A stretch of DNA of 64,000 nt from Azophilus sp965199705 (lineage in GTDB: Bacteria; Pseudomonadota; Gammaproteobacteria; Pseudomonadales; Azotimanducaceae), in the NCBI GenBank assembly GCA_965199705.1, contig OZ241359.1:1488001-1552000 (forward strand). The letters run 5' to 3'. Positions 26,472-35,416 of the stretch are shown piece by piece. The notes beneath the pieces are model-generated. The model had not been told where the DNA came from, made no database searches, and saw nothing but the letters and a program-made list of their open reading frames with translations. Positions within the stretch are counted from its first letter, which is position 1. The number at the start of each line of letters is the position of its first letter. Both the position numbers and the translations under genes were made by a program.

Positions 26472-26930
26472 TCATTCTGGCTGGAAGCTGTCTTCGAACA
26501 TGGCATAGCGGGTAGCCTGCATGCCCAGCCGGCGGTAGGTGGCCTGGGCGCTCAGGTTGTCGCGTTCCACATAGAGGCGGACGCCGCAAGCCCCGGCTGC
26601 GCGTGCGGCGTCCAGCACCCGTTGATGCAGTCGGGAATACACCCCGGCCCGGCGCAACGAAGGCGCCACATAGACGCTTTGGATCCACCAGAAGCAGGCG
26701 TTGCGCCAGTCGCTCCACTCAAGCGTGAGCATCAGGCAGCCAGCTGGCTCGCCGTCGCATTCCGCCAGCAGATATCGGCCCTTGTTCGAGTCATGCAGCG
26801 CAGCCGTCACGCCGGCAAGCAGCGTCTCAGGCTCCAGAGAGCGCCCCTCGCTCTCTTCGGCCATGGCCTGGTTGAAAGCGGCAAGGGTGGCGGCGTCTGC
26901 CGGGTCGGCCCAGCGAACCCGAATGTTCAC
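26472..26930 (-). CDS. GNAT-family N-acetyltransferase
   Basis: 152 residues. The central WWIQSVYVAPSLRRAGVYSRLHQ contains the acetyl-CoA pyrophosphate loop (R-R-x-G-V), followed by GVRLYVERDNLSAQATYRRLGM. The substrate is unknown. Its start overlaps the stop of the S9 peptidase by four bases (26927-26930), so it is translated with that gene. Confidence 0.87.
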   Translation of the reverse strand: MNIRVRWADPADAATLAAFNQAMAEESEGRSLEPETLLAGVTAALHDSNKGRYLLAECDGEPAGCLMLTLEWSDWRNACFWWIQSVYVAPSLRRAGVYSRLHQRVLDAARAAGACGVRLYVERDNLSAQATYRRLGMQATRYAMFEDSFQPE

Positions 26931-29149
26931 AGCCGCTCGCGGAAGAAATTCAGGATGGCATTGAAGCGGTGGATGGCCACGGAAGGCTCTTGCAGGCCGT
27001 GACGCGCCCCCGGGTAGGCCATGAAATCGAATGCCTGGTGGCGTGTCTGCAAGGCGTCCATGAGCTTCAGGGTGTGGTTGAAGAGCACATTGTCGTCGGA
27101 CATGCCGTGCATCAGCAACAGCCGACCCTTGAAGCTATCAAGATGCGACAGCACCGCGCTGTCGCGGTAGCCCTCCGGATTGTCCCGGGGGTGGCCGAGA
27201 TACCGCTCCGTGTAGTGGCTGTCGTACAGACGCCAGTCGGTGACCGGCGCCACTGCCACGCCGGCCTTGAACAGGTCCGCGCGCCGGGCCAGACACATCA
27301 GGGCCAGATAGCCGCCGTAGCTGTGCCCGAATACGCCCACCCGATTGCCATCCACCCAGGGCAGGCGGCTGATGGTTTCAACGCCGAGCGCCTGATCGCG
27401 CACTTCGACATCGCCGAGTCTTCCGCGCAGTGGCGCTTCGAAGGCCACAGCCCGGTTGCTGCCGCCTCGATTGTCGAGTTCCAGGGTTGCAAAGCCATTG
27501 CCGACGAACAGTTGCAGGCTGAGTGGCGGCCATTCGTCGCGCACGCGCTGAACGCCCGGCCCGCCATAGACACAAAGGATCAGCGGCAGTGCCTTGTCAT
27601 GCCGGCGCGGGCGCGTCAGGCGGTAGTACAGGGTTTGCCCGTCTTCAGCCACAAGGCTGCCGAGCTCCGGCGTGCAGTGATTGCGCAGATACGGTCGATA
27701 AGGATGCTGCGGGCCAACATCGGGCGAGGGCGCATCCGCGCGAGCGCCGGCTTCGTTGGCCTCCGGGCGCAGCGACAGCCAGTGCTCGCCCGCCCGCGAA
27801 AATCGCACCGAGGGCGGCGCTTCGAGACTCGATCCCAGATCGAACAGCCAGGGTTCGCCACGGCACTCGCTGCACGTCAGTTGATGCCATCCGGAATCGG
27901 TCAGAGCCGATACGCGCCCGGTCTGCAACTTGATTCGGTATAGCTGCTGTGCCACGGGGCGCTCGCGCCAGCCACTGTAGAGGGCCGTGTCGCTGTCCGC
28001 CCAGAGCAGATCGTTCACCCGCCCGGGACCATGGCTGATCTGTATGCAGTTGCCGTCTTGATAGCGATAGAGCTGATTGCTGCCGCCGCGCTCGGAGGTC
28101 CAGAGATAGTCGTTCGGGCCGAGCGCCCGAAAGTTGTCGTGCAGGTTGATCCAGGGCGCCCCTCGCTCGCTGATGAGACATCGCTTGCGCCGGGTTTCAG
28201 GGTCTATCAGCCAGACTTCAAGGCAGGTCTGCTCCCGGTTCTGAAGCTGCACGACCAAGCCTTCCGGCGTGAAGCCGGCGCGCGCCAGATAGACGTCTCC
28301 GCTTGCCGCACCGGCGCCAGCCAGGGCCTCGGCCAGATCCAGCCAGTGGGTCTCCCCGGTGGCGAGCGTGAAGAGCGCCAGCTGAACCGTCGGGTTGACG
28401 CCGCCGGCAAACGGATAGCGAGTTTCCACAGCCCGGACTCCGCCAGCATCCGCTTCGAAGCGATGCGAGGACGGCGTCGGCGTCAGGTCGGTGCGGGTGA
28501 AGGCGAGAAATCGCTCATCCAGGGACCACCAATGACCGTCGTAGCGGTGCATCTCTTCCTGGGCCAGAAAATCGGCAATGCCAAAGGACACATCCGCCGA
28601 ATCCGGCGCAGCGACAAGACGCCAGTGGTCCGGGTCGTCTGCGCCGGCGCCCGCAGTTTCCGACGGGCCGGATTCGCTCAATCGCCGGATGAACAGGGCG
28701 CCATCGCCCACGCAGCTCAACCAGGCTCCGCCCGGCGACAGCCTGAGATCGGTATAGCGCTGGCCTTCCGGCGTCAGCCGCAGCGCCTCGCCGGTATGCT
28801 GATCCAGCAGCCAGCCGGCGCCATGCGCACTCAGCAGCAGTTGTCCGCCGTCGGGCATCCATTGCTGCTCCGTGATGCCGCCCAGAAACTGCCGACGACG
28901 CTCCATTGCCGCCTTCTCTGCCTGGGTGAGGGCGCCGCTGCTGGCAAGGTCCTGGCCGCGCAACCAGAGCCGCGCGCGCCCGGTTTCAGGGTCGCCTCGC
29001 CACAGGTCGCTGCGTTCCAGATTGTCTCTGGCGCCCTGGAGCCAACTGAAACAGCTACCGTCCGGCGCCATGCGAAACCTGCGCGGCGGCGCCGGAAAGA
29101 GGGCAGGCGGAGAGAATAATCGTTCAACGCTGAGCGTCAGATCAGTCAC
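26927..29149 (-). CDS. S9 family dipeptidyl peptidase IV-like serine peptidase
   Basis: 740 residues from a GTG start; upstream Shine-Dalgarno is weak. The N-terminal half is a beta-propeller with DPP-IV-type EEMHRYDGHWWSLDERFLAF. The C-terminal alpha/beta hydrolase has the nucleophile in VFGHSYGGYLALM (about residue 609), the acid in HGMSDDNV and the histidine in GARHGLQEP. It removes N-terminal dipeptides, usually X-Pro. No signal peptide is evident, so it is probably cytosolic. It lies next to PepQ, which splits X-Pro dipeptides, so the pair would digest proline-rich peptides. Confidence 0.92.
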   Translation of the reverse strand: MTDLTLSVERLFSPPALFPAPPRRFRMAPDGSCFSWLQGARDNLERSDLWRGDPETGRARLWLRGQDLASSGALTQAEKAAMERRRQFLGGITEQQWMPDGGQLLLSAHGAGWLLDQHTGEALRLTPEGQRYTDLRLSPGGAWLSCVGDGALFIRRLSESGPSETAGAGADDPDHWRLVAAPDSADVSFGIADFLAQEEMHRYDGHWWSLDERFLAFTRTDLTPTPSSHRFEADAGGVRAVETRYPFAGGVNPTVQLALFTLATGETHWLDLAEALAGAGAASGDVYLARAGFTPEGLVVQLQNREQTCLEVWLIDPETRRKRCLISERGAPWINLHDNFRALGPNDYLWTSERGGSNQLYRYQDGNCIQISHGPGRVNDLLWADSDTALYSGWRERPVAQQLYRIKLQTGRVSALTDSGWHQLTCSECRGEPWLFDLGSSLEAPPSVRFSRAGEHWLSLRPEANEAGARADAPSPDVGPQHPYRPYLRNHCTPELGSLVAEDGQTLYYRLTRPRRHDKALPLILCVYGGPGVQRVRDEWPPLSLQLFVGNGFATLELDNRGGSNRAVAFEAPLRGRLGDVEVRDQALGVETISRLPWVDGNRVGVFGHSYGGYLALMCLARRADLFKAGVAVAPVTDWRLYDSHYTERYLGHPRDNPEGYRDSAVLSHLDSFKGRLLLMHGMSDDNVLFNHTLKLMDALQTRHQAFDFMAYPGARHGLQEPSVAIHRFNAILNFFRERL

Positions 29150-29183
29150 GCCGCCAACCCGGATCTTGCATCAGGGGCCACGA

Positions 29184-30536
29184 TTACATGCGTGCGTCTT
29201 GCCCGTCAGCGTGTGCCTGGTTGAAGGCGTCTCGGGTCAGGTTGCGGACCCCGCTGTCGCCGACCAGAACATTGTCTTCGATGCGCACCCCGCCCCAGGG
29301 CAGGCAGGCTTCGACCGCGGGCCAGTCAATCTCGGCGCCTGCCGGCTCTTCGCGCAACGCCTCCAGCAGCATGGGGATAAAGTAGATGCCGGGCTCGATC
29401 GTGAACACCATGCCCGGCTTCAGGGTGCGGGTGCAACGCAGGGTTTCGTGGTGCTCTGGCGGCGGTGTCTCTGCGCCGTCCGCCTCCTGCTGCCAGCCGC
29501 CGACATCGTGGACCTGCAAGCCCAGCAGGTGGCCGAGCCCGTGCGGCATGAAGGTTCGGGTCAGGCCGAGTTCAAGGGCGGAGTCGGCGCTGCAACGCAC
29601 CCATTCGAAACGCTTCAGGATGTGGCTGATGCGCGCGTGCATGGCGAGATGCAGCTCTGCATAGTTCTGGCCTGGCCGGATACCGTCGAGCAGCGCCTGC
29701 TGCTCTGCGTCCAGACAGTCGATCAGGTCTGCAAAGCCGGATTCTCCGGGCGCCGCCCAGGTGCGGGTGATGTCGGAGCCGTAGCCGCAATGTCGGGCGC
29801 CGGCGTCGATGAGAAAACTGATCGGCCTCGCCGGCGGGCTGCGATCGTAATACTGATAGTGCAGGGTGGCGGCATGTTCGTTCAGACCGACAATGGGCGG
29901 GTAGGGCGCTTCGGCCATCGTTTGCCGGGAGCCGGCCAGAAAGGCGTTCAGGAGATCAAGCTCGCTGCCGCCTGCGAAGAAGGCAGCGCCTGCCGCCAGA
30001 TGGCCCGCTACCGCCGCCTGACTGGCGGCTTCCAGGCACGCCACCTCAAAGGCGGTCTTTTGTGCGCGCCACCAGGTGACCTGCGCCAGCAGTGGCGCCG
30101 GATTGACCGGAGCGTTCAACTCCGGCCAGTCACTGGAACCGATCAGCGCAATCCGACCGGGCGTCGATGCGTCGCGCCGGAGCTGGGCGTCGCGGGCTGC
30201 CTCGGTGCTGAACGTCAGTAGATCGAAGTGCTGTTCGGCCCATTCGGGCGGCGCCTTGTTGAGGGTCCAGTAGTCCGCCCGTTGCAGGATGTACAGCCGA
30301 GGGCGGTGGCCAGGCCTGAACAGGAGACAGGCGTCCTCAGAGTGGGTGTCTGGATACCAGAGCGCAAAGTGCGGGTTGCTGCGAAAGGGCGGCGCCTGGT
30401 CGTCGAACAGGTAGAGCTCTGGTCGTCCGGCGCTCACCAGTACGGCGTCGAATTCGGTCGCCTGAAGGGCGCGGCTCCAGCGTTGCGCCTGAATCTTCAG
30501 GTGATCGGCCAGCAGATTCTGATTCAGGGCATTCAC
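29184..30536 (-). CDS. pepQ: Xaa-Pro dipeptidase PepQ
   Basis: About 450 residues from the GTG at 30536; the open frame continues upstream to 30662 but that part is unlike PepQ. Segments matching E. coli PepQ are LYLFDDQAPPFRSNPHFALW, VGLNEHAATLHYQYYDR, LIDAGARHCGYGSDITRTW with the first two metal Asp ligands, and FMPHGLGHLLGLQVHDVGG with the histidine ligand. EPGIYFIP and GGVRIEDNVLV complete the pita-bread active site. It hydrolyses dipeptides with C-terminal proline and also some organophosphates. Confidence 0.94.
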   Translation of the reverse strand: MNALNQNLLADHLKIQAQRWSRALQATEFDAVLVSAGRPELYLFDDQAPPFRSNPHFALWYPDTHSEDACLLFRPGHRPRLYILQRADYWTLNKAPPEWAEQHFDLLTFSTEAARDAQLRRDASTPGRIALIGSSDWPELNAPVNPAPLLAQVTWWRAQKTAFEVACLEAASQAAVAGHLAAGAAFFAGGSELDLLNAFLAGSRQTMAEAPYPPIVGLNEHAATLHYQYYDRSPPARPISFLIDAGARHCGYGSDITRTWAAPGESGFADLIDCLDAEQQALLDGIRPGQNYAELHLAMHARISHILKRFEWVRCSADSALELGLTRTFMPHGLGHLLGLQVHDVGGWQQEADGAETPPPEHHETLRCTRTLKPGMVFTIEPGIYFIPMLLEALREEPAGAEIDWPAVEACLPWGGVRIEDNVLVGDSGVRNLTRDAFNQAHADGQDARM

Positions 30537-30870
30537 GGGCGCGATTGTACGGTATTGGCGACGACTCCATTGAAGTCCTGCGCGATGAGGTCGCTGCTTG
30601 GCAAGCCGAACGCGGCCGCATTCAGGCCAACCTGCCGCTGAAAGCGTCCCTCCCATGGGCAAGTGCCGCCCAATCCCGGAAATCCACCAACGCCGCCGCG
30701 GTTTTTTCGGCGAAAGCTGCCTTTGGGGTTGCTATAGCAAACGCATGTACGCCATATTGACCAAACAAATTCAGGCGTGTATTCTCGCCGGAGCCTTGGA
30801 AGGGCTAAAGGGCGTCATTGGCGGGTTGTTCCCTCTGGACCGACAAAACCAGCTTCAAGGGAGAGATTGA
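30537..30870. other. intergenic stretch with a possible transposase remnant and a promoter
   Basis: 334 bases between divergent pepQ and the TonB receptor. The plus frame from 30545 to about 30650 reads SIEVLRDEVAAWQAERGRIQA, which resembles the C-terminal helix of IS630-family transposases; this is weak evidence because only about 25 residues match. A well-formed promoter follows at 30756-30784. Confidence 0.4.
30756..30784 (+). promoter_or_regulatory. sigma-70 promoter for the island B TonB receptor
   Basis: TTGACC (30756-30761), exactly 17 bases, then TATTCT (30779-30784). Expected transcription start is near 30791, leaving an 80-base leader before the ATG at 30871. Confidence 0.65.
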
Positions 30871-33267
30871 ATGAAAATGCGGCTACCGGCTCTGGCCATA
30901 AGTACAGTTGTTTTACTATTCTCAGCGTCCGCCGAGGTCACTGCGGGGGAGTCGCCAGCTCGGGCCGACCCAGTTGTGATCGAGGAAATCCTCGTCACTG
31001 CGCGCAAGCGCGAGGAGAACCTGCAAAGGGTGCCGGTCGCGATTTCCGCGTTCTCCGGTGAACAGCTTGACCAATCAGGCGTTCAACAGTTTACCGACAT
31101 CGAGTATCTGACCCCCAACCTCATCATGAGAGACGCGATGATCTCGTCCTCAACCACGGTTGTGACCATTCGCGGGCAGTCGCAAGCCGATACATTGCTC
31201 ACGACCGACTCATCGGTCGGGGTTTACCTGGATGGCGTGAACATTCCCAGGACGACAGGCCTCAAGGCAAATCTCTTTGATATTGAACGCATCGAAGTGC
31301 TCAAGGGCCCGCAAGGGACGCTGTATGGGCGCAACACCACGGGCGGCGCAGTTTCCGTCATCACCAAGCGGCCGCATTACGACGGCGTGGCCGGATTTGC
31401 TGAAGTCACTGGCGGCAGTTTCGATCGTCTCGACTTTGGCGGCGCCATCAACATCCCGCTAATTGACAACGAATTGGCAGTCCGGATAGCAGCGCAACGC
31501 AACTCGATGGATGGTTATGGAAACTACGTCAACACGGGCGATGAGGCTGGGGATGACGACGAGAGCTTCGCGCGAGTGAGCGTTCTCTTCGAACCGGGTG
31601 ACGTTTTCAACGTGCTGTTGACGGCTGACTGGCAGAAGACGAACGAAGCTGATGCGGTGCTCAAAGTGGCTGATCTGGGAGCTGGCCCGCTAACGGGTCG
31701 CGTCACGCCCGCAATGATATCGGCGGGCGTTGAGCTTGGCGACTTGAATCCGCTTGATATTCCCTCGCAGTTCAATGGGTTCCGACCTGGCGCGACTTTT
31801 TTTCCCGGCGTCATCGCCGGTCATGAAGCGCTTGCGGCCTTCGCGGCAACTGGCGATGAATTCGACAGTTTCGAGGGAGGCCAGTACTTTGAGGGTCAAG
31901 GGGGGGTGAATGAAACCGAAGCCTGGGGCTTTGGCGCAACCATGACTTGGGACCTGCCTGAGGTGACCATCAAGTCGATCACCGGTGTCCGGGATTTCGA
32001 GTCGCTGAGTCGAGTTGAGCTGGATGGAACGCCGTTTTCGATCCTTCACCCCTACATACCCACGGAGTACAGATTCTGGTCTGAAGAGCTCACGTTCTCG
32101 GGTGACGCCGCGGGTGGGTCGCTGGAGTGGTTGGTGGGCGCTTACTACAGCAATGAGGATGGAACCGATGGCAGCAGGACATTTGCGGTAACGGCGATCA
32201 ATCCTTCTAACCCCAATACCCTGGATGGCGATGTCAAGAATACGAGCTGGGCCTTGTTTTCTCAAAACATGTGGGCGGTTCTTGACGATGTGAACCTCAC
32301 CTTCGGGCTTCGCTATACGGAGGAAAAGAAGGAGCTCGCCTCGAGAAACCGGGTTGGCAGCGGCCCCCTTGAAATGTGCAGCCTTCCGCCGGGCGGCGTG
32401 CCGCTGGACCAATGCGAAGCGACTTTCAAGGATGACTTCAATGGCTGGTCCTGGTTGGTCTCCGCAGACTACCAGGTGAACGATGGCCTCCTGGCGTATG
32501 CCAAATCGTCGCGTGGCTTTAGAGGCGGCGGGCAGAACTTGCGCGGCTCAACCGACGCGAGTTCGTTTCAGGAATATGACCCAGAGTACGCAACGGATTT
32601 TGAGATCGGGGTGAAGGCGGACCTGTTTGATCGGCGTGCGCGGGTCAATCTCGCAGCGTTCCACACGGATTACGAAGATATTCAACGATCCATCATCGTG
32701 CCCGCCGCCGGCGGTAACCTGGCTACGGTGCTTTTAAACGCTGCCGCAGCAACCATACGAGGATTTGAGCTGGAGACGGTCTTGTCGCCGATAGATGGCT
32801 TGAGAATTACCGGAAGCGTCGGATATGCAGATGGAGAGTACGACGACTTCATGTCTCGCGATCCTTTAACCGGGATGCTTGTTGATCGCTCTGGCGAAGA
32901 GTTCACGACCCCAAAATGGCAGGGCAGCATTGGGGTCAGCTATGAACGACCCGTCCGGCTATTTGACGGGGTGCTTGGCGTTCACCTTGCCTGGTATCGG
33001 CAGAGTGCAGTCAGAAGCCAGACCACCTTTGTTGATCCGACTTTCAGCCTGGATAACATCGAAGTTGATCCCCATTCCCTCGTCAACGCGCGATTGGAGT
33101 TTCGCGTGGATGAAGCCGGGTTGACCGTCGCGGTGTTCGGCACCAATCTCGGTGACGAGGCAGTGCGCATTGGAGAGCAGGACCTGACCCCCCTTGGCTA
33201 CTGGGTCACCTCTTTCGGGCCGCCGCGCATGTGGGGTCTTGGTCTGACCAAGGAGTTTGGACCTTAG
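30871..33267 (+). CDS. TonB-dependent outer-membrane receptor
   Basis: 798 residues. Signal peptide about 1-25 (MKMRLPALAISTVVLLFSAS), a TonB-box-like EEILVTARKREENLQRVPVA, and the plug domain with VTIRGQSQADTLLTT, YLDGVNIPRTTGL and VLKGPQGTLYGRNTTGGAVSV. The barrel ends with VAVFGTNLGDEAVRIGE and a final aromatic strand. The EEILVTARKREE form is common in receptors from hydrocarbon and glycan degraders. The ribosome site is GGGAGAG. It is the first gene of the second catabolic island, so it is the likely uptake gate for the island's substrate (inference). Confidence 0.94.
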   Translation: MKMRLPALAISTVVLLFSASAEVTAGESPARADPVVIEEILVTARKREENLQRVPVAISAFSGEQLDQSGVQQFTDIEYLTPNLIMRDAMISSSTTVVTIRGQSQADTLLTTDSSVGVYLDGVNIPRTTGLKANLFDIERIEVLKGPQGTLYGRNTTGGAVSVITKRPHYDGVAGFAEVTGGSFDRLDFGGAINIPLIDNELAVRIAAQRNSMDGYGNYVNTGDEAGDDDESFARVSVLFEPGDVFNVLLTADWQKTNEADAVLKVADLGAGPLTGRVTPAMISAGVELGDLNPLDIPSQFNGFRPGATFFPGVIAGHEALAAFAATGDEFDSFEGGQYFEGQGGVNETEAWGFGATMTWDLPEVTIKSITGVRDFESLSRVELDGTPFSILHPYIPTEYRFWSEELTFSGDAAGGSLEWLVGAYYSNEDGTDGSRTFAVTAINPSNPNTLDGDVKNTSWALFSQNMWAVLDDVNLTFGLRYTEEKKELASRNRVGSGPLEMCSLPPGGVPLDQCEATFKDDFNGWSWLVSADYQVNDGLLAYAKSSRGFRGGGQNLRGSTDASSFQEYDPEYATDFEIGVKADLFDRRARVNLAAFHTDYEDIQRSIIVPAAGGNLATVLLNAAAATIRGFELETVLSPIDGLRITGSVGYADGEYDDFMSRDPLTGMLVDRSGEEFTTPKWQGSIGVSYERPVRLFDGVLGVHLAWYRQSAVRSQTTFVDPTFSLDNIEVDPHSLVNARLEFRVDEAGLTVAVFGTNLGDEAVRIGEQDLTPLGYWVTSFGPPRMWGLGLTKEFGP

Positions 33268-33332
33268 GGACCGCCAACGACTCGGCTCGTCCAAAGCGGT
33301 TTCCGCGCACAGACCATCTCAGGAGGACGATT

Positions 33333-34505
33333 ATGAACCAATATCCAATCATTGACATTGATTCCCACTACACTGAACCGCTCGATTTATGGACCTCGCG
33401 GGCTCCAGCAAACCTGAAGGATCGTGTTCTTCATGTGGACACGTTGCCAGACGGCATGGAGGCCTGGTTCATTGATGATCGCTATGTGGGAAAGATTGGC
33501 CCCCAGGTAATTGACAGGAATGGCGAAAAGGTTCGCGGCACAACCTCGTTGCCGCGCCTGGACGAGATGGCCCCTGGTGGCACGTTCGTCCCGGAGCGCC
33601 TGAAGGTGATGGACAGCATGGGCATCTCGGCGCAGCTGGTCTATCCCAACGTGGTCGGCTTCGGTTCGTCGAAGCTAATGGCGATCACCGGCGACGAAGA
33701 GCTTCGTCTGTTCCACGTTACAGCCTACAACGATGCGATGGCTGAGATGCAGGAGGAGTCGGGCGGACGAATCTACCCCCAAGGCGTGCTGCCGCTCTGG
33801 GACATTGACCTTGCCGTTGCCGAGATGAAGCGATGCAAGGAAGTTCTTGGCTTGACTGGCTTTGCGATGTCCGATCAGCCCAAGGATTTTGGGATGCCGA
33901 GTTTGGCGGATCCAGTCTGGAGTTCGTTCTTCGAAGCCTGCGTCCACTACGACGTGCCGGTGAATTTTCATGTGGGCTCCGGCAGCAGTGAGATTTCCGA
34001 CGGATGGTGGGGTGGCCTCGACCGCGACATGAAGACCACCCCGCCGACCCTTGCCGCCTACTATTCGGTTTCGTTCTTCCTGCACAACTTTCGCGATATT
34101 GTGAATCTTATCCTGTCGGGCCTGTTGGACAAATACCCGACATTGAAGTTTGTGTCGGTGGAGAGCGGCGTGGGCTGGATTCCCTTTGTCATGCAGTCGC
34201 TTGAGTACACGTTTGACGAAATTCTGTCGGCGAAGGACCGCCGGCAATTCGGGCTTCGGCCTCGCGACTACTTCCGCAGGCAGATCTTTGCGTCCTATTG
34301 GTTTGAGGACAGCCACCTGGTTGACGCTTTCCTTTCGGACATTGGCACCGACAATTTGATGTTTGAAACCGACTATCCGCATCCCCAAGCGCTGTATCCC
34401 GATGTGTCCCAGAAAATCGAGGAGACGCTGGGGCATCATCCAGAGGATGTGCAGCGAAAGGTTCTTTACGAAACAGCGAGCAGAGTTTACGGCATTAGCG
34501 TCTGA
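33333..34505 (+). CDS. amidohydrolase_2-family metal-dependent hydrolase
   Basis: 390 residues from the ATG at 33333, which has a perfect AGGAGG. IIDIDSHYTEPLDLW holds the D-x-H metal motif at the N-terminus, VNFHVGSGS carries a middle histidine, and MFETDYPHPQALYPD has the late aspartate. The family includes decarboxylases of aromatic acids (ACMSD, gamma-resorcylate) and hydrolases. In islands with P450s and Rieske enzymes these often act as ring-acid decarboxylases or lactonases, which is inference here. 65 bases after the receptor gene. Confidence 0.88.
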   Translation: MNQYPIIDIDSHYTEPLDLWTSRAPANLKDRVLHVDTLPDGMEAWFIDDRYVGKIGPQVIDRNGEKVRGTTSLPRLDEMAPGGTFVPERLKVMDSMGISAQLVYPNVVGFGSSKLMAITGDEELRLFHVTAYNDAMAEMQEESGGRIYPQGVLPLWDIDLAVAEMKRCKEVLGLTGFAMSDQPKDFGMPSLADPVWSSFFEACVHYDVPVNFHVGSGSSEISDGWWGGLDRDMKTTPPTLAAYYSVSFFLHNFRDIVNLILSGLLDKYPTLKFVSVESGVGWIPFVMQSLEYTFDEILSAKDRRQFGLRPRDYFRRQIFASYWFEDSHLVDAFLSDIGTDNLMFETDYPHPQALYPDVSQKIEETLGHHPEDVQRKVLYETASRVYGISV

Positions 34506-34537
34506 ACTTCCCGGCAGGCATCCAACGAGGGTTTGCG

Positions 34538-35386
34538 ATGGCAAAAGGCATCAATCTCGGCTATGCGGGGAAGCGAGTGGTCGTGACCGGCGTTTCCTCA
34601 GGCATGGGCAGATCCGCGGCGGAGTGGCTGGTTGAAGAAGGCGCAGTGGTCACTGGTCTGGACATTCAGGACTGTGACCTCCAATTGGCTCGATTTGAAC
34701 GGCTGGATCTCAAGGATGTCGAATCCATTCGCTCCGTTGCCGCCGCGCTGGAAGGCGAAGTCGATGTGTTGTTGAACTGTGCCGGGGTGGGAAACTTGCC
34801 GGACCCCCGGGTCGTCCACTGGATCAACTATCTGGGAACCCGCCGCTTGACCGAGGAAATCATCCCCAAGATGCGCCGGGGGGCGGCTATTGCGAACATA
34901 GCCTCGAAATCCGGTCTGGATTATCCGAAGTGGATCAGGGAAATCGTAACCCTTGTCGATATTGAAGATGACGCGGAGGCTGACCAATGGCTGGCGGATT
35001 TTGAGCCAGCACAGCAAAACCCGTATGGGTTCTCCAAGGCGTGCGCCACCGTATATACCTTGGCTCGCGCCGCTCAACTCGCTGGGCAGGGCATAAGGAT
35101 GAACTGCACCTCTCCGGGAGCTTCGGATACCGGGTTCTTCGGCGAAGCGGACGCCAACCAGATCCCTGCTGTTGTGAAGTCTTATGATCACTTTGGTCGG
35201 TTGGCGACGCCCCAGGAGCAAGCGTTGCCCTTGCTCTATCTCGCAAGTGACGCGGCTTCCTATGTTTCGGGCGCCAACCTCGTCGTGGATGCCGGCGGGC
35301 TCGGTGGCTATCTCACTGGCAAACTGGAGCCGCCGCCTGTGCCCACCTATGCCAATATTCTCGATGGCTGGACCATCGGCTACTGA
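34538..35386 (+). CDS. short-chain dehydrogenase/reductase
   Basis: 282 residues. VVVTGVSSGMGRSAAEWL gives the cofactor loop and NCAGVGN the central motif. The family tyrosine and lysine are in NPYGFSKACATVYTLARA. An inserted segment of about 30 residues before the active tyrosine (KSGLDYPKWIREIVTLVDI) resembles the 3-alpha-hydroxysteroid and coniferyl-alcohol dehydrogenase type. It oxidises an alcohol with NAD(P). Tightly packed between the two amidohydrolases. Confidence 0.88.
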   Translation: MAKGINLGYAGKRVVVTGVSSGMGRSAAEWLVEEGAVVTGLDIQDCDLQLARFERLDLKDVESIRSVAAALEGEVDVLLNCAGVGNLPDPRVVHWINYLGTRRLTEEIIPKMRRGAAIANIASKSGLDYPKWIREIVTLVDIEDDAEADQWLADFEPAQQNPYGFSKACATVYTLARAAQLAGQGIRMNCTSPGASDTGFFGEADANQIPAVVKSYDHFGRLATPQEQALPLLYLASDAASYVSGANLVVDAGGLGGYLTGKLEPPPVPTYANILDGWTIGY

Positions 35387-35416
35387 TAACGGAACGCGAT
35401 TGGGAGGAATCCTGAC

